A stretch of DNA of 64,000 nucleotides from Parapusillimonas sp013416435 (GTDB lineage: Bacteria; Pseudomonadota; Gammaproteobacteria; Burkholderiales; Burkholderiaceae_B): NCBI RefSeq assembly GCF_052180245.1, contig NZ_CP197474.1, forward strand, positions 3,782,001-3,846,000. The letters run 5' to 3'. Of this stretch, positions 51,605-60,484 are shown one piece after another (position 1 is the first letter of the stretch; each line of letters opens with the position of its first letter). The position numbers and the translations under genes are program-made. The notes beneath the pieces were generated by a model. That model searched no databases. It saw only the letters and a list, made by a program, of their open reading frames with translations, and was not told the DNA's origin.

Positions 51605-52342
51605 ATGATCAACTGGTTCAAATACGCATCGCCAAGAACGTTTTATCCGCTTGCTGGGCGCCTGATCCCGTGGTTTGGCGCAGCCTCCGTCCTGTTGACT
51701 GCGGCGGGGTTATACGCAGGTTTCTTCATGGCGCCCACCGACGCCCAGCAAGGCGAGGGATACCGCATTATCTTCGTGCATGTGCCCGCCTCATGGATGT
51801 CGATGTTCATCTATTTGGTGATGGCTTTCTGGGCCGCAGTGGGGCTGGTTCTCAACAGCCGCCTGTCGGCCATGATGGCATCGGCCCTGGCCCCCACCGG
51901 CGCCATGTTCACCTTTCTCTCCCTATGGACCGGCGCCTTGTGGGGCAAGCCCATGTGGGGAGCCTGGTGGGTGTGGGATGCGCGCCTGACCTCAGAACTG
52001 ATTCTGTTCTTCTTGTACATGGCCTTCATTGCGCTCCAGTCGGCCGTGGACGACCCTCGACGCGGCGACAAGGCCGCTGCCGTGCTGGCTCTTGTCGGCG
52101 TGGTGAACATTCCGATTATCTATTTCTCGGTCCAGTGGTGGAGCACCCTGCATCAGGGGGCCTCGGTCTCGCTGACACGCGCTCCGTCCATGGCAACGAT
52201 CATGCTGGCCGGCATGCTGCTCATGGCCCTGGCCGCATGGGCGTACACCATCGCCACCGCACTAAGACGTATGCGCTGCATCATTCTGGAGCGCGAGCGC
52301 CATGCCGGGTGGCTGAACGAATTGAAGGAGATGAAAGAATGA
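51605..52342 (+). CDS. ccmC: CcmC, haem-handling membrane protein
   Basis: A 245-residue protein with six helices and the tryptophan-rich WWD motif (GAWWVWDARLTSE) that presents haem, flanked by conserved histidines (FVHVPASW and STLHQG). CcmC is the core of haem transfer to CcmE. The start is at 51605, 10 bp after ccmB. The stop overlaps ccmD by 4 bp. Confidence 0.95.
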   Translation: MINWFKYASPRTFYPLAGRLIPWFGAASVLLTAAGLYAGFFMAPTDAQQGEGYRIIFVHVPASWMSMFIYLVMAFWAAVGLVLNSRLSAMMASALAPTGAMFTFLSLWTGALWGKPMWGAWWVWDARLTSELILFFLYMAFIALQSAVDDPRRGDKAAAVLALVGVVNIPIIYFSVQWWSTLHQGASVSLTRAPSMATIMLAGMLLMALAAWAYTIATALRRMRCIILERERHAGWLNELKEMKE

Positions 52343-52521
52343 CATGGTCAAGTCCAACTGAATTCCTGGCCATGGGCGGCTATGGTGCATACGTATGGGG
52401 CGCCATGGGAATGTCCATCATCGCTGTGTGCGCCGAACAGATGCTTCTTGGACGGCGCCGTAGATCAGCGCTGCTGCAAGCAGTTCGCGAGCAGCGCATG
52501 CAAAAAAAGGCAGTCCAATGA
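52339..52521 (+). CDS. ccmD: CcmD, small membrane subunit
   Basis: A 60-residue single-helix protein (MTWSSPTEFLAMGGYGAYVW start, basic C-terminus GRRRRSALL). Length, the conserved FLAMGGYGAYVW segment and position between ccmC and ccmE identify CcmD, which is needed to release holo-CcmE from CcmABC. Overlaps both neighbours by 4 bp. Confidence 0.92.
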   Translation: MTWSSPTEFLAMGGYGAYVWGAMGMSIIAVCAEQMLLGRRRRSALLQAVREQRMQKKAVQ

Positions 52522-52958
52522 AGAAGCGCCATCAACGCATCTTGCTCATTGGAGGCGGGCTGGCCGCCATCGCCATTGCGACGGCGCTCGTCCTCAATGC
52601 ATTCCAGAATAATCTTGTGTTCTTCTTTACGCCTACGCAGGTCAATGCGGGCGAGGCTTCCCAGGAACGCCTCTTCCGCGTCGGGGGGATCGTGCAGGCG
52701 GGCAGCGTACGGCGTGACGGCCTAACCGTGCAGTTCGTCGTGACCGACAACGCCAAGACGGTACCCGTTAGCTACACGGGCATACTCCCCGACCTCTTCA
52801 GCGAAGGCAAGGGTGTAGTAGCGCAAGGCAGGCTTGAGCCTGGCGGCCGGTTCCTGGCCCAGGAGGTACTGGCAAAGCACGATGAAAACTACATGCCTCC
52901 CGAAGCTCAGCATGCATTGAACGAAGCCGAGAAAGCCACCAATGCAGGGAGGCCATGA
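52518..52958 (+). CDS. ccmE: CcmE haem chaperone
   Basis: A 146-residue periplasmic haem chaperone with an N-terminal anchor (about residues 9-28), an OB-fold body and the haem-binding motif HDENYMPPE, whose His attaches haem covalently. It carries haem from CcmC to CcmF. Overlaps ccmF by 4 bp. Confidence 0.96.
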   Translation: MKKRHQRILLIGGGLAAIAIATALVLNAFQNNLVFFFTPTQVNAGEASQERLFRVGGIVQAGSVRRDGLTVQFVVTDNAKTVPVSYTGILPDLFSEGKGVVAQGRLEPGGRFLAQEVLAKHDENYMPPEAQHALNEAEKATNAGRP

Positions 52959-54925
52959 TCGTCATGCTTCCCGAGATCGGACATTTCTCACTAATCCTCG
53001 CACTATTCGTGGCGCTAGCGCAGGCCAGCCTGGCCCTTGCGGGCGCCGCGCGTGGCAATGCCGCCTGGATCGCCTTCGCGCGTCCCGCCGCCCGCGCTCA
53101 GCTTCTATTGGTGGCCATCAGCTTCATCGCGCTCGGCGGGTCGTTCTTCACCAACGACTTTTCAGTTCTCTACGTGGCGCAGAACTCCAACTCCCAACTG
53201 CCCTGGTTCTATCGAATCGCCGCGACATGGGGCGGACACGAAGGGTCGCTGCTGTTGTGGCTGCTGATGCAAACCGGATGGGCGTTTGCCGTAAGCTTTT
53301 TTTCAAGGCAACTGCCCGAGGCCATGGTGGCACGCGTACTGGGCGTGCTGGGCTTGGTCACCGCCGGGTTCCTGCTGTTTGTACTGGCAACCTCCAATCC
53401 GTTCGAGCGGCTTATGCCTCCCGCCATGGAGGGGATGGACTTGAACCCGCTACTGCAGGATATCGGCCTGATACTTCATCCACCTTTACTGTATATGGGG
53501 TATGTCGGGTTCTCGGTGGCTTTCGCATTTGCCGTGGCCGCCTTACTGGCCGGAAAATTGGATTCTGCCTGGGCGCGATGGTCCCGGCCCTGGGCTACGG
53601 CTGCCTGGTTGTTTCTGACACTGGGCATCGCCCTGGGTAGCTGGTGGGCCTATTACGAACTCGGATGGGGCGGATGGTGGTTCTGGGATCCGGTGGAAAA
53701 CTCGTCCTTCATCCCCTGGCTTGTCGGCACTGCCCTGATTCACTCCTTGGCCGTGACGGAAAAACGCGGCAGCTTCAAGAACTGGACAGTGCTCCTTGCC
53801 ATCTGTACGTTCTCGTTTTCCCTGCTGGGGGCCTTTCTGGTGCGTTCGGGTGTGCTGACGTCCGTGCACGCCTTTGCCACCGATCCCCGAAGAGGCGTGT
53901 TCCTGCTCATTCTTTTTGCTGTTGTGGTGGGAGCATCATTAGTGCTCTTTGCTCTGCGCGCCCCCAAAGTAAGCACAGGCGGCCAATTCTCATTGGTGTC
54001 GCGCGAGACTCTCTTACTGGTGAACAATGTGCTGCTGGCTGCAGCGGCCGGCGCCGTAACCCTCGGAACCCTGTATCCGCTGCTGCTCGACGCCTTCGAC
54101 CTAGGCAAGATTTCGGTCGGTCCCCCGTACTTCAATGCCATCTTCGTGCCGCTGATGATTCCCGCCCTACTGCTTATGGCCATAGGGCCCGCAGCCAACT
54201 GGAAATCGGCGAAAATCGCGGCCTTGACAAAGCAGCTTCTGCATCCCGCATGGATAGCGCTGATCGTCGGCATCGGTGCCCCGCTCTTGCTGGGGCGATG
54301 GTCTGTGCTGATAGCGCTGGGACTGGGCCTGGCGGCCTGGATCGCGGCGTCGGTGGCCATCGGCGTGATGCAACGTGTGCGCGCCACCCGCAGTGGCCCG
54401 CTGAAACAGCCGCGCAGCTGGCTGGGAATGCATCTGGCTCATTTGGGCATTGCCGTGTTTGTCACGGGCGTCACGCTAGTCATGGGGTATGAAACCGAAC
54501 AAGACCTACGCATGGAACCCGGCGCTACGGTGCAGGCGGGAAGCTATGACTTGACGTTCCGCGGGGTCACCAAGGCAACAGGCCCCAACTACGAGGCGGA
54601 AATTGGCGACGTGCTGCTCTCAAAGAACGGCAAAGCGCTGCGCACACTCCATCCCGAGAAACGCGATTACTTTTCATCGGACATGCCGATGACGGAAGCG
54701 GCCATTGACGCCAACGGCCTGCGGCACGTGTACGTCTCCTTGGGGGAACCTCTGGGCGGTGGATCGTGGAGCGTGCGGGTCTACTTCAAGCCGTTTGTCG
54801 ATTGGATCTGGATCGGCTGTATCTTGATGGCACTTGGCGGGCTGTTGGCCATCAGCGATCGACGCTACCGGCTTAAACGCCGCCGGCGCCAAACAGACAC
54901 GGCTGCCCATGGAGTTGACGCATGA
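52955..54925 (+). CDS. ccmF: CcmF, cytochrome c haem lyase subunit
   Basis: A 656-residue polytopic protein with about fifteen helices and the WWD motif (GWGGWWFWDPVENSSF). It is the core of the CcmFHI complex that attaches haem to the CxxCH sites of apocytochromes. Standard length and motifs. Its stop overlaps the ccmG start. Confidence 0.96.
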   Translation: MIVMLPEIGHFSLILALFVALAQASLALAGAARGNAAWIAFARPAARAQLLLVAISFIALGGSFFTNDFSVLYVAQNSNSQLPWFYRIAATWGGHEGSLLLWLLMQTGWAFAVSFFSRQLPEAMVARVLGVLGLVTAGFLLFVLATSNPFERLMPPAMEGMDLNPLLQDIGLILHPPLLYMGYVGFSVAFAFAVAALLAGKLDSAWARWSRPWATAAWLFLTLGIALGSWWAYYELGWGGWWFWDPVENSSFIPWLVGTALIHSLAVTEKRGSFKNWTVLLAICTFSFSLLGAFLVRSGVLTSVHAFATDPRRGVFLLILFAVVVGASLVLFALRAPKVSTGGQFSLVSRETLLLVNNVLLAAAAGAVTLGTLYPLLLDAFDLGKISVGPPYFNAIFVPLMIPALLLMAIGPAANWKSAKIAALTKQLLHPAWIALIVGIGAPLLLGRWSVLIALGLGLAAWIAASVAIGVMQRVRATRSGPLKQPRSWLGMHLAHLGIAVFVTGVTLVMGYETEQDLRMEPGATVQAGSYDLTFRGVTKATGPNYEAEIGDVLLSKNGKALRTLHPEKRDYFSSDMPMTEAAIDANGLRHVYVSLGEPLGGGSWSVRVYFKPFVDWIWIGCILMALGGLLAISDRRYRLKRRRRQTDTAAHGVDA

Positions 54926-55446
54926 ATCGTTTTTTTTGGCCTTTGGCCGGACTGCTGTTACTGATAGGCCTATTGGCTATCGGCTTGACGTTGAAGCCCA
55001 GTGAAGTGCCTTCTCCGCTTATCGGCAAACCGGCACCCGTCTTTAGCTTGCCCAAGTTGGCAGCCCCGGACGAAACATTCTCGCCGCAATCCATGGACGG
55101 CAAGGTGTGGCTGCTGAATGTCTGGGCCTCGTGGTGCCCGCCCTGCCTTGAAGAGCACCCCGTCATTACCGATTTGTCGACCATCCACGGATTGTCGATT
55201 GTCGGTCTGAATTACAAGGATATGGCTGATGATGCAATCGCCTGGCTACAGCGCCATGGCGATGCCTATGAAGCAGTGATCACAGATCCCGAAGGCGTCG
55301 TCGGTATCGACTATGGTGTTTATGGCGTGCCGGAAACATATATCATCGATAAACAGGGTGTCATCCGCTACAAGCATATCGGCGCGGTCAGCTTCGGCGA
55401 TGCTCGCGACACCATCCTGCCCCTGGTTCGAGAGCTGCAAAAATGA
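54922..55446 (+). CDS. ccmG: CcmG (DsbE) periplasmic thioredoxin
   Basis: A 174-residue membrane-anchored thioredoxin-like protein with active site WCPPC (WASWCPPCLEEHP) and GVYGVPETYIID, which includes the cis-Pro. It reduces the apocytochrome CxxC pair so that haem can be attached, and it is itself reduced by DsbD, which this island also encodes. 4-bp overlaps on both sides. Confidence 0.95.
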   Translation: MNRFFWPLAGLLLLIGLLAIGLTLKPSEVPSPLIGKPAPVFSLPKLAAPDETFSPQSMDGKVWLLNVWASWCPPCLEEHPVITDLSTIHGLSIVGLNYKDMADDAIAWLQRHGDAYEAVITDPEGVVGIDYGVYGVPETYIIDKQGVIRYKHIGAVSFGDARDTILPLVRELQK

Positions 55447-55910
55447 AGCGCATATGGCTGTTGCTGCTTTGCGCATCGGTTTGCCATCCCGTCTGGAGCA
55501 ACGGCAGCGCGATTGAGGCGCGAATGCTGGATATCGCCACCGAGTTGCGCTGCCTAGTGTGCCAGAACGAATCAATTGCCGCCTCGCGCGCTGACTTTGC
55601 GAGGGACATACGGGAGCTGATTCGTAATCAGATCAAGGCGGGACGGTCAGAAGCTCAGATTCAGGATTTCCTGGTGGCGCGGTATGGCGACTTCATACTC
55701 TATCGGCCGCCATTGAAAGCTACCACGCTTTTTCTGTGGCTCGGACCCATGCTGCTGATGGTGGGCGGGCTCCTGGTGCTCGCCATGACACTGCGGCGCC
55801 GAAATAGAAACGCCGCGCCTGACCCGCTTGACGAAGACGAACAACGCATGGCTGACGCCCTTTTACAGCGCAGCACCAGCGAAACTCATTCAAAAGGTAA
55901 TTCATCATGA
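55443..55910 (+). CDS. ccmH: CcmH, apocytochrome thiol-reducing subunit
   Basis: A 155-residue protein with a signal peptide, the LRCLVCQNES motif holding the reactive Cys pair, a three-helix domain (IRNQIKAGRSEAQIQDFLVARYGDF is its hallmark; key residues 56-80) and a C-terminal membrane helix. It is the short CcmH form, with CcmI separate. It overlaps ccmI by 4 bp. Confidence 0.94.
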   Translation: MKRIWLLLLCASVCHPVWSNGSAIEARMLDIATELRCLVCQNESIAASRADFARDIRELIRNQIKAGRSEAQIQDFLVARYGDFILYRPPLKATTLFLWLGPMLLMVGGLLVLAMTLRRRNRNAAPDPLDEDEQRMADALLQRSTSETHSKGNSS

Positions 55911-56755
55911 GCTTGCTCTTCGCTGGCATCGTGTCGTTGCTTTGCACAACGGTGGCATTGTGGCTCGGCCGCGCCCTTTGGCGCGGCCCAGGCCAAGGTG
56001 ATGAGATCGGGCATCACTCGGTCAACGCAACAGTTTTGCGCGATCAATTGGCTGAATTGGAAGGAGACGTCGCAAACCGTACACTATCCGAGCACGATTT
56101 TTCCGTGGCCAAGCAAGAGTTGCAGCGCCGCGCGCTGGATGAGGCGATACCTGGCTCGGTTCCCGCTACCGGTGCGCATAACAGCCGACGAGCAGCCGCG
56201 GTAGTGGGCATCGTCTTGCCTGTGGCCGCCCTGCTGGTGTACGCATACCTTGGCAGCCCGGCCGCAACGCGGCCCGCCCCAGCTCCCAGTGCTGCCACAA
56301 TGACTCAGGCTGATGTGCAGAAGATGGTGGAATCTCTAGAGGCGCGCCTGAAAGAAAATCCGGACGATCCCGAGGGCTGGCTGATGTTGGGCCGCTCTTA
56401 TCGATACTTTGGAAGATATGCAGATGCAGCCCAAGCTTTTTCCAAAGCTGCTCCCATCATCGAGGCGGACCCGCTTTCCCTGGCGGAATATGCCGAAGTG
56501 ATCGCACGCAGCAGCGCAAGCGGATTTACCCAAGAAGCGACGCGACTACTTGACCGCGCCCTTACCCTCGACCCGGACGAACCATTCGCCCTCACCTTGG
56601 CGGGAAGGGCTGCATTCGAGCGCGGCGAATATCAGGCGGCCATTGGCTATTGGCAACAATTACTGGAACAGTTCCCGGCCGGTTCGGAAGCGGCCCAGGC
56701 GGTACTAAATGGCATTGATATGGCTCGACGAAGTGCTGGTGCCGCCTCTCCATAA
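55907..56755 (+). CDS. ccmI: CcmI, TPR subunit of the haem lyase
   Basis: A 282-residue protein with two membrane helices (about residues 3-22 and 92-112) and a periplasmic TPR region (GWLMLGRSYRYFGRYADAAQAF). CcmI holds the C-terminal end of apocytochromes for the CcmFH complex. It is shorter than the roughly 400-residue forms of many bacteria because the region after the TPRs is missing. It ends the ccm operon and the recognisable cargo. Confidence 0.9.
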   Translation: MSLLFAGIVSLLCTTVALWLGRALWRGPGQGDEIGHHSVNATVLRDQLAELEGDVANRTLSEHDFSVAKQELQRRALDEAIPGSVPATGAHNSRRAAAVVGIVLPVAALLVYAYLGSPAATRPAPAPSAATMTQADVQKMVESLEARLKENPDDPEGWLMLGRSYRYFGRYADAAQAFSKAAPIIEADPLSLAEYAEVIARSSASGFTQEATRLLDRALTLDPDEPFALTLAGRAAFERGEYQAAIGYWQQLLEQFPAGSEAAQAVLNGIDMARRSAGAASP

Positions 56756-56823
56756 CCCATCAGCATACTTCGAACTCGCTTGGAAATCGCCTTCAAACCA
56801 GCTAATCGGTTTCTCGCATATAA

Positions 56824-57420
56824 GCCCGGGGACTGCACTTCATCTCGGTAGATCGATTCCAGACAGCTTGTCCGGACATCGATGTACGCTTGGACACCAA
56901 CCACAAATCGGTGGACTTCGCAGCCCAGCGCATCGATATCGGTGTGCGCTACGGCATGGGGGGCTGGCCAGGCCTGAAGGCCGACAAGCTCATGGATGAA
57001 GAAGCTTTTCCCGTATGCTCCCCTGAGCTGCTGCATCAGTTCAGGCAACTACGCAAGCCAAGTGATCTAATTCGCGAAACGCTGATCCATGACTTGACGA
57101 TGGCCGGCCATGCGGGCTTCCCGACCTGGGAGGAATGGATGAAGAAAGCCGGCGTTAGCGACACAGCGACGATCCATCGCGGCATGCCCCTCAATAACTC
57201 TGCAGCCGTGCTGCAGGCAGCTATTGAGGGGCATGGCATCGCGCTCGCACGCAGCATCATGGCCCGCGACGATCTGTCGAGCGGGCACCTCGTGAGGCTA
57301 TTCCCAGACATCAGCTTAGCGTTGAATGCCTCTTATTACATCGTTTACCGACCCGAGTGCGCCAATCTACCCACACTAGCGGCATTCAGGGAGTGGTTAA
57401 TCACTGAGGCGGATGACTAA
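56824..57420 (+). pseudogene. Truncated LysR-family regulator (GcvA-like), substrate-binding part only
   Basis: From 56824 the frame encodes about 198 residues of a LysR substrate-binding domain (DRFQTACPDIDVRLDT, IDIGVRYGMGGWPGL, PVCSPELL, GIALARSIMARDDL). A stop at 56821-56823 precedes it, and the N-terminal helix-turn-helix is missing, so it cannot bind DNA as a regulator. The remnant sits exactly between ccmI and the relaxase gene, marking the edge of a former insertion or recombination. Confidence 0.82.
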
Positions 57421-57435
57421 TCACAAAGTAAAATT

Positions 57436-59424
57436 TCAAACGGAAGGGCTGCGCTGTCGCCCAATCTCCCACGACACCCCACCGCCATGCACTGTTGCGG
57501 CGATCTGCTGGCCCAGCCGCTGCTCGATCACCGGTCGCCACGGCACCAGACTGAACCCCATGCCGTCATCAAGCATCGCGTAACGCCCGCTGACGAGCAT
57601 GATTGAGCGTCGGTAGATACCGGCCACGCGCTGCCCATCAGCCACGGGCCGATGCTCCAGACCGGTTTCGGCGGCAATGTCCTTGGCAGCCCGCGCCAGT
57701 TCCCGATTGCGCAGCGTGCTCAGCAGATTGCCCGCCAGGATCACGCGCTGCCCGCGCCGCTGGACCAGTCCCTGTTCTTCGAGGAAGTCGGCGCGCTGCT
57801 GCATGGCTTGTTTGGCCTCGCCACCAAAACCCATATCCTCCAGCCCCTTGCCGCGGCCAATCAACTGGTGATCAAGCCAGGTGGCCCCAATCACGCGAGT
57901 TTGCCGCTCGATGGGAAGGTGCGATTTCAGTTCCACCGCCACACCTCCCTGCCGCTGCGCGTCATACTGGCGCCCACGTTCGGGGAGGTCACGCGGTACT
58001 TTCCATAGACCATCGGTCACGCGCTCCACAATTCCGGCGCGGCGCAGGGCTTCCAGCCGGCGAACATGCGCCGCGACGACTTCCTGCGGGTCGCGACCAG
58101 CTTTGGCGCGACCTTGCTCAATCGCCAGGTGATGATCGGTGCGATACAGTCCGTCGCTTGCCAGTTCCACGATGTTGCGGTCAGCCGCTCGAATGTCGGC
58201 GGAACCCTTCACTTCTACCACCGCACCGGTGGGATAGTTGGATGGCTCGTCACGGGCGCTGAGCACAACGTAGTGGGCCTTACCGTCCACCCCGTCAACT
58301 ACCAGATAGCCCCGGTCGCGGAGCTCATCATTCAGCCCCTTGGCCGCTACGCGACCAACGATGGTACGGCCATCCTCGCCAGGCTGGAACACCGCCAGTT
58401 CACGCGGCTGGTCGCTCATGGCCCGCTGCATGGTGCGGATGATGTCGCCGCGCTCGCCGAGGGCGCGCAAGGTCTTTTCGGCTTCGGTATGAATGGCCCA
58501 GGTGCCGGGCTGCACTTCATCAGCTAGCCCCAGGCGCCGTAAGCGTTGCAGGCGGCCAATCAACAGCAGACGTTGGCGTTGCAGCCGGGTTTCGTTGAAG
58601 CGTTCGATCTGCACCTGGCCATCGTCGCTCACCTCCCGTTGCAAGGTGCGATCCAGGCTGGTCCACCGCTCCTGCTCCACTTCGCGCTGCATGGTCTGCT
58701 GGATCTCCAGCTCGGTGCGCGGCCCCAGCCATTCCGTTGCCAGCTCAGAAGCACGATGACGAAAACCCTGGGCGATATAGTCGCCCGCGATGATGAGATC
58801 TTTGCCGGTGTCATCGCGTCCGCGCACGATCAAGTGAGTGTGCGGGTTGTCGGTGTTCCAGTGATCGACAGCCACCCAATCCAGCCGTGTCCCCAAGTCG
58901 GCTTCCATCCGGTTCACCAGATGCCGGGTATAGGTGCGCAGGTCGTCCAGCTCGGCACCATCCTCTGGGGAGACGATGAAGCGGAAATGGTGCCGGTCCT
59001 CGGCGGCCCGCTCCTTGAAGGCATTCAGGTCGGCAACGTCCGCCTGCGGTCCATAGGCCCGGCCCGGTTCGCCATCTCGGCCTGCACCGTCGCGCTCGAT
59101 GTAGCGCAAGTGCTTGGCGAGCGACTGCGGGCTGGCACGTTGGTGATTGACCAGCAGCGTCTTGATGGTCACGCGCCGCGACATGGGCGTCAGCTTCGCG
59201 CCAGCAAAACGCGCCGCCGTATGGCCGCGCCCCAGGCGCGAGCCGGGGCGCTGGCCAGCGCGTGCGCTATTGCCAGCGACCGCGCGGCGCATTGCGGACT
59301 TGCCGCCGCTGGCCTTGCCGGTCTGCTTGAGCACCTTGGAGACGAAGCTCTGGCCCTGCCCCTTGCCCCGGTTCTTCGGCGCGCTGGGACGCACCCTCAG
59401 ATCATCGTCGCGGCGGTCGGTCAT
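57436..59424 (-). CDS. rlx: Relaxase (DUF3363, VirD2-like)
   Basis: A 662-residue conjugative relaxase. After a basic N-terminus, residues about 80-230 form the relaxase domain with the metal-binding histidine motif VDHWNTDNPHTHLIVRG and an upstream HFRFIVSPED strand. The DUF3363 part follows. Relaxases of this kind nick oriT and stay bound to the transferred strand. It is the last gene of the leftward traF operon. The candidate nucleophile tyrosine (in LAKHLRYIERDG) is present. Confidence 0.9.
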   Translation of the reverse strand: MTDRRDDDLRVRPSAPKNRGKGQGQSFVSKVLKQTGKASGGKSAMRRAVAGNSARAGQRPGSRLGRGHTAARFAGAKLTPMSRRVTIKTLLVNHQRASPQSLAKHLRYIERDGAGRDGEPGRAYGPQADVADLNAFKERAAEDRHHFRFIVSPEDGAELDDLRTYTRHLVNRMEADLGTRLDWVAVDHWNTDNPHTHLIVRGRDDTGKDLIIAGDYIAQGFRHRASELATEWLGPRTELEIQQTMQREVEQERWTSLDRTLQREVSDDGQVQIERFNETRLQRQRLLLIGRLQRLRRLGLADEVQPGTWAIHTEAEKTLRALGERGDIIRTMQRAMSDQPRELAVFQPGEDGRTIVGRVAAKGLNDELRDRGYLVVDGVDGKAHYVVLSARDEPSNYPTGAVVEVKGSADIRAADRNIVELASDGLYRTDHHLAIEQGRAKAGRDPQEVVAAHVRRLEALRRAGIVERVTDGLWKVPRDLPERGRQYDAQRQGGVAVELKSHLPIERQTRVIGATWLDHQLIGRGKGLEDMGFGGEAKQAMQQRADFLEEQGLVQRRGQRVILAGNLLSTLRNRELARAAKDIAAETGLEHRPVADGQRVAGIYRRSIMLVSGRYAMLDDGMGFSLVPWRPVIEQRLGQQIAATVHGGGVSWEIGRQRSPSV

Positions 59425-59888
59425 GGCTGCGCTTCTTGCAAACGTTGGGCGAAGCTATGGCGTAGTCGGTCGTGCAAAGCACACGGCCACCCCTGTCTTA
59501 GCGCAGGCCCCGCGCCCCAAGCGGCACGGCGGCAAAGCCGCGTCGTGCCGCGCCACCCCCATGTGCAGACTGGCTTTGCGGGCGGCTGTGTGCTGCACCC
59601 TTTTGTCTTGCCTTCCGCCTTTGCCTGTCGCTTTCGCTCCCGACGTCGGCGGTCCGGCAGCGCTGTGCTGCCGACAGCCAGCCCGCCGGCGAACGCGCCA
59701 ATGGCCGCAGGCCGGGCGCGTTCGAGGCAAGACGCCTGCTCGTTGGACGGCTGCGCCGGATGTTGCGCGAGGCGCGGCGCGAATGCGCCCGTGCTGCACG
59801 CGCGACGACACGGCGGAAGCAGCCGGAACAGCATGCCCGATGGCACGATGAGATGCACGGCAACGTGCAGCGAATCGGCGGCCATCAT
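59421..59888 (-). CDS. Unknown 155-residue protein coupled to traF and the relaxase
   Basis: A reading frame whose ATG overlaps the traF stop and whose stop overlaps the relaxase start, both as ATGA. Two exact 4-bp overlaps are the usual spacing in this operon, which argues that the frame is used. The product is rich in Arg, Ala, Pro and Cys, has no recognisable domain, and competes with other long frames caused by high GC, so doubt remains. It may instead be a spacer with translational read-across. Confidence 0.4.
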   Translation of the reverse strand: MMAADSLHVAVHLIVPSGMLFRLLPPCRRACSTGAFAPRLAQHPAQPSNEQASCLERARPAAIGAFAGGLAVGSTALPDRRRRERKRQAKAEGKTKGCSTQPPAKPVCTWGWRGTTRLCRRAAWGAGPALRQGWPCALHDRLRHSFAQRLQEAQP

Positions 59889-60484
59889 GGATGTGTCTCC
59901 AGCCAGATCGGATGCGCGACGCCAATCACGCCGGATGCGCTGACCGGGCCGAAATAACGGCTGTCGAACGACGCCGGATTGGTCACGCTCAGCAGGAACA
60001 GTTCGCTCTCAAGGAGTGGTCGGCAATGCGGCCAGAAGGGCAGCGGCCGGCCTAGCCGGTCGGCAGGCAGTGCGGCGGCCACCGGCACGCCGTCGATACG
60101 CACCTGACCGTCGATAATGCAGACGTGCTGCGGCGCGACGGCGCCCACACGTTTGAGCAGCGGGATATGTGCGGGCAGGTAGCCGCGCTGCGCGGCCAGT
60201 ACGGCGGCGTCAGCAGGCAATCGGGTCAGAACGAAGCTGCCCACGTGTAGCCGACGAGACAACGAGCCGGACTGATGTTGGAACGGTTCGACGCGATACC
60301 AGCCGACCGCTACGCTATCGGACGAGTTGTAGGTCAGGCGCGGCAACGGCGGCACAAAAGTCGTCCAGGCCAGTGCAGCAAGGCTGACGATGGACAAGCC
60401 CGCCAACACGATGCGAGCGCGCAGGCGCGAACGAGAATGCGGCCCGGTTCCAGCGGCCTTATTGAGCGTGGCAACCGGCCTCAT
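59885..60484 (-). CDS. traF: TraF, S26-type conjugation signal peptidase
   Basis: A 199-residue membrane peptidase with one N-terminal helix (about residues 24-44) and the S26 family serine in NSSDSVAVGWY and lysine in PLLKRVGAVAPQHVC. In RP4, TraF cuts and cyclises the TrbC pilin; this ICE has both genes. It overlaps the DUF2840 gene by 4 bp. Confidence 0.92.
   Translation of the reverse strand: MRPVATLNKAAGTGPHSRSRLRARIVLAGLSIVSLAALAWTTFVPPLPRLTYNSSDSVAVGWYRVEPFQHQSGSLSRRLHVGSFVLTRLPADAAVLAAQRGYLPAHIPLLKRVGAVAPQHVCIIDGQVRIDGVPVAAALPADRLGRPLPFWPHCRPLLESELFLLSVTNPASFDSRYFGPVSASGVIGVAHPIWLETHP

Noticed and set aside
58546..59943. A 465-codon plus-strand frame opposite the relaxase
   Set aside because: A GC-driven shadow of the relaxase and traF genes; the product shows no domain.
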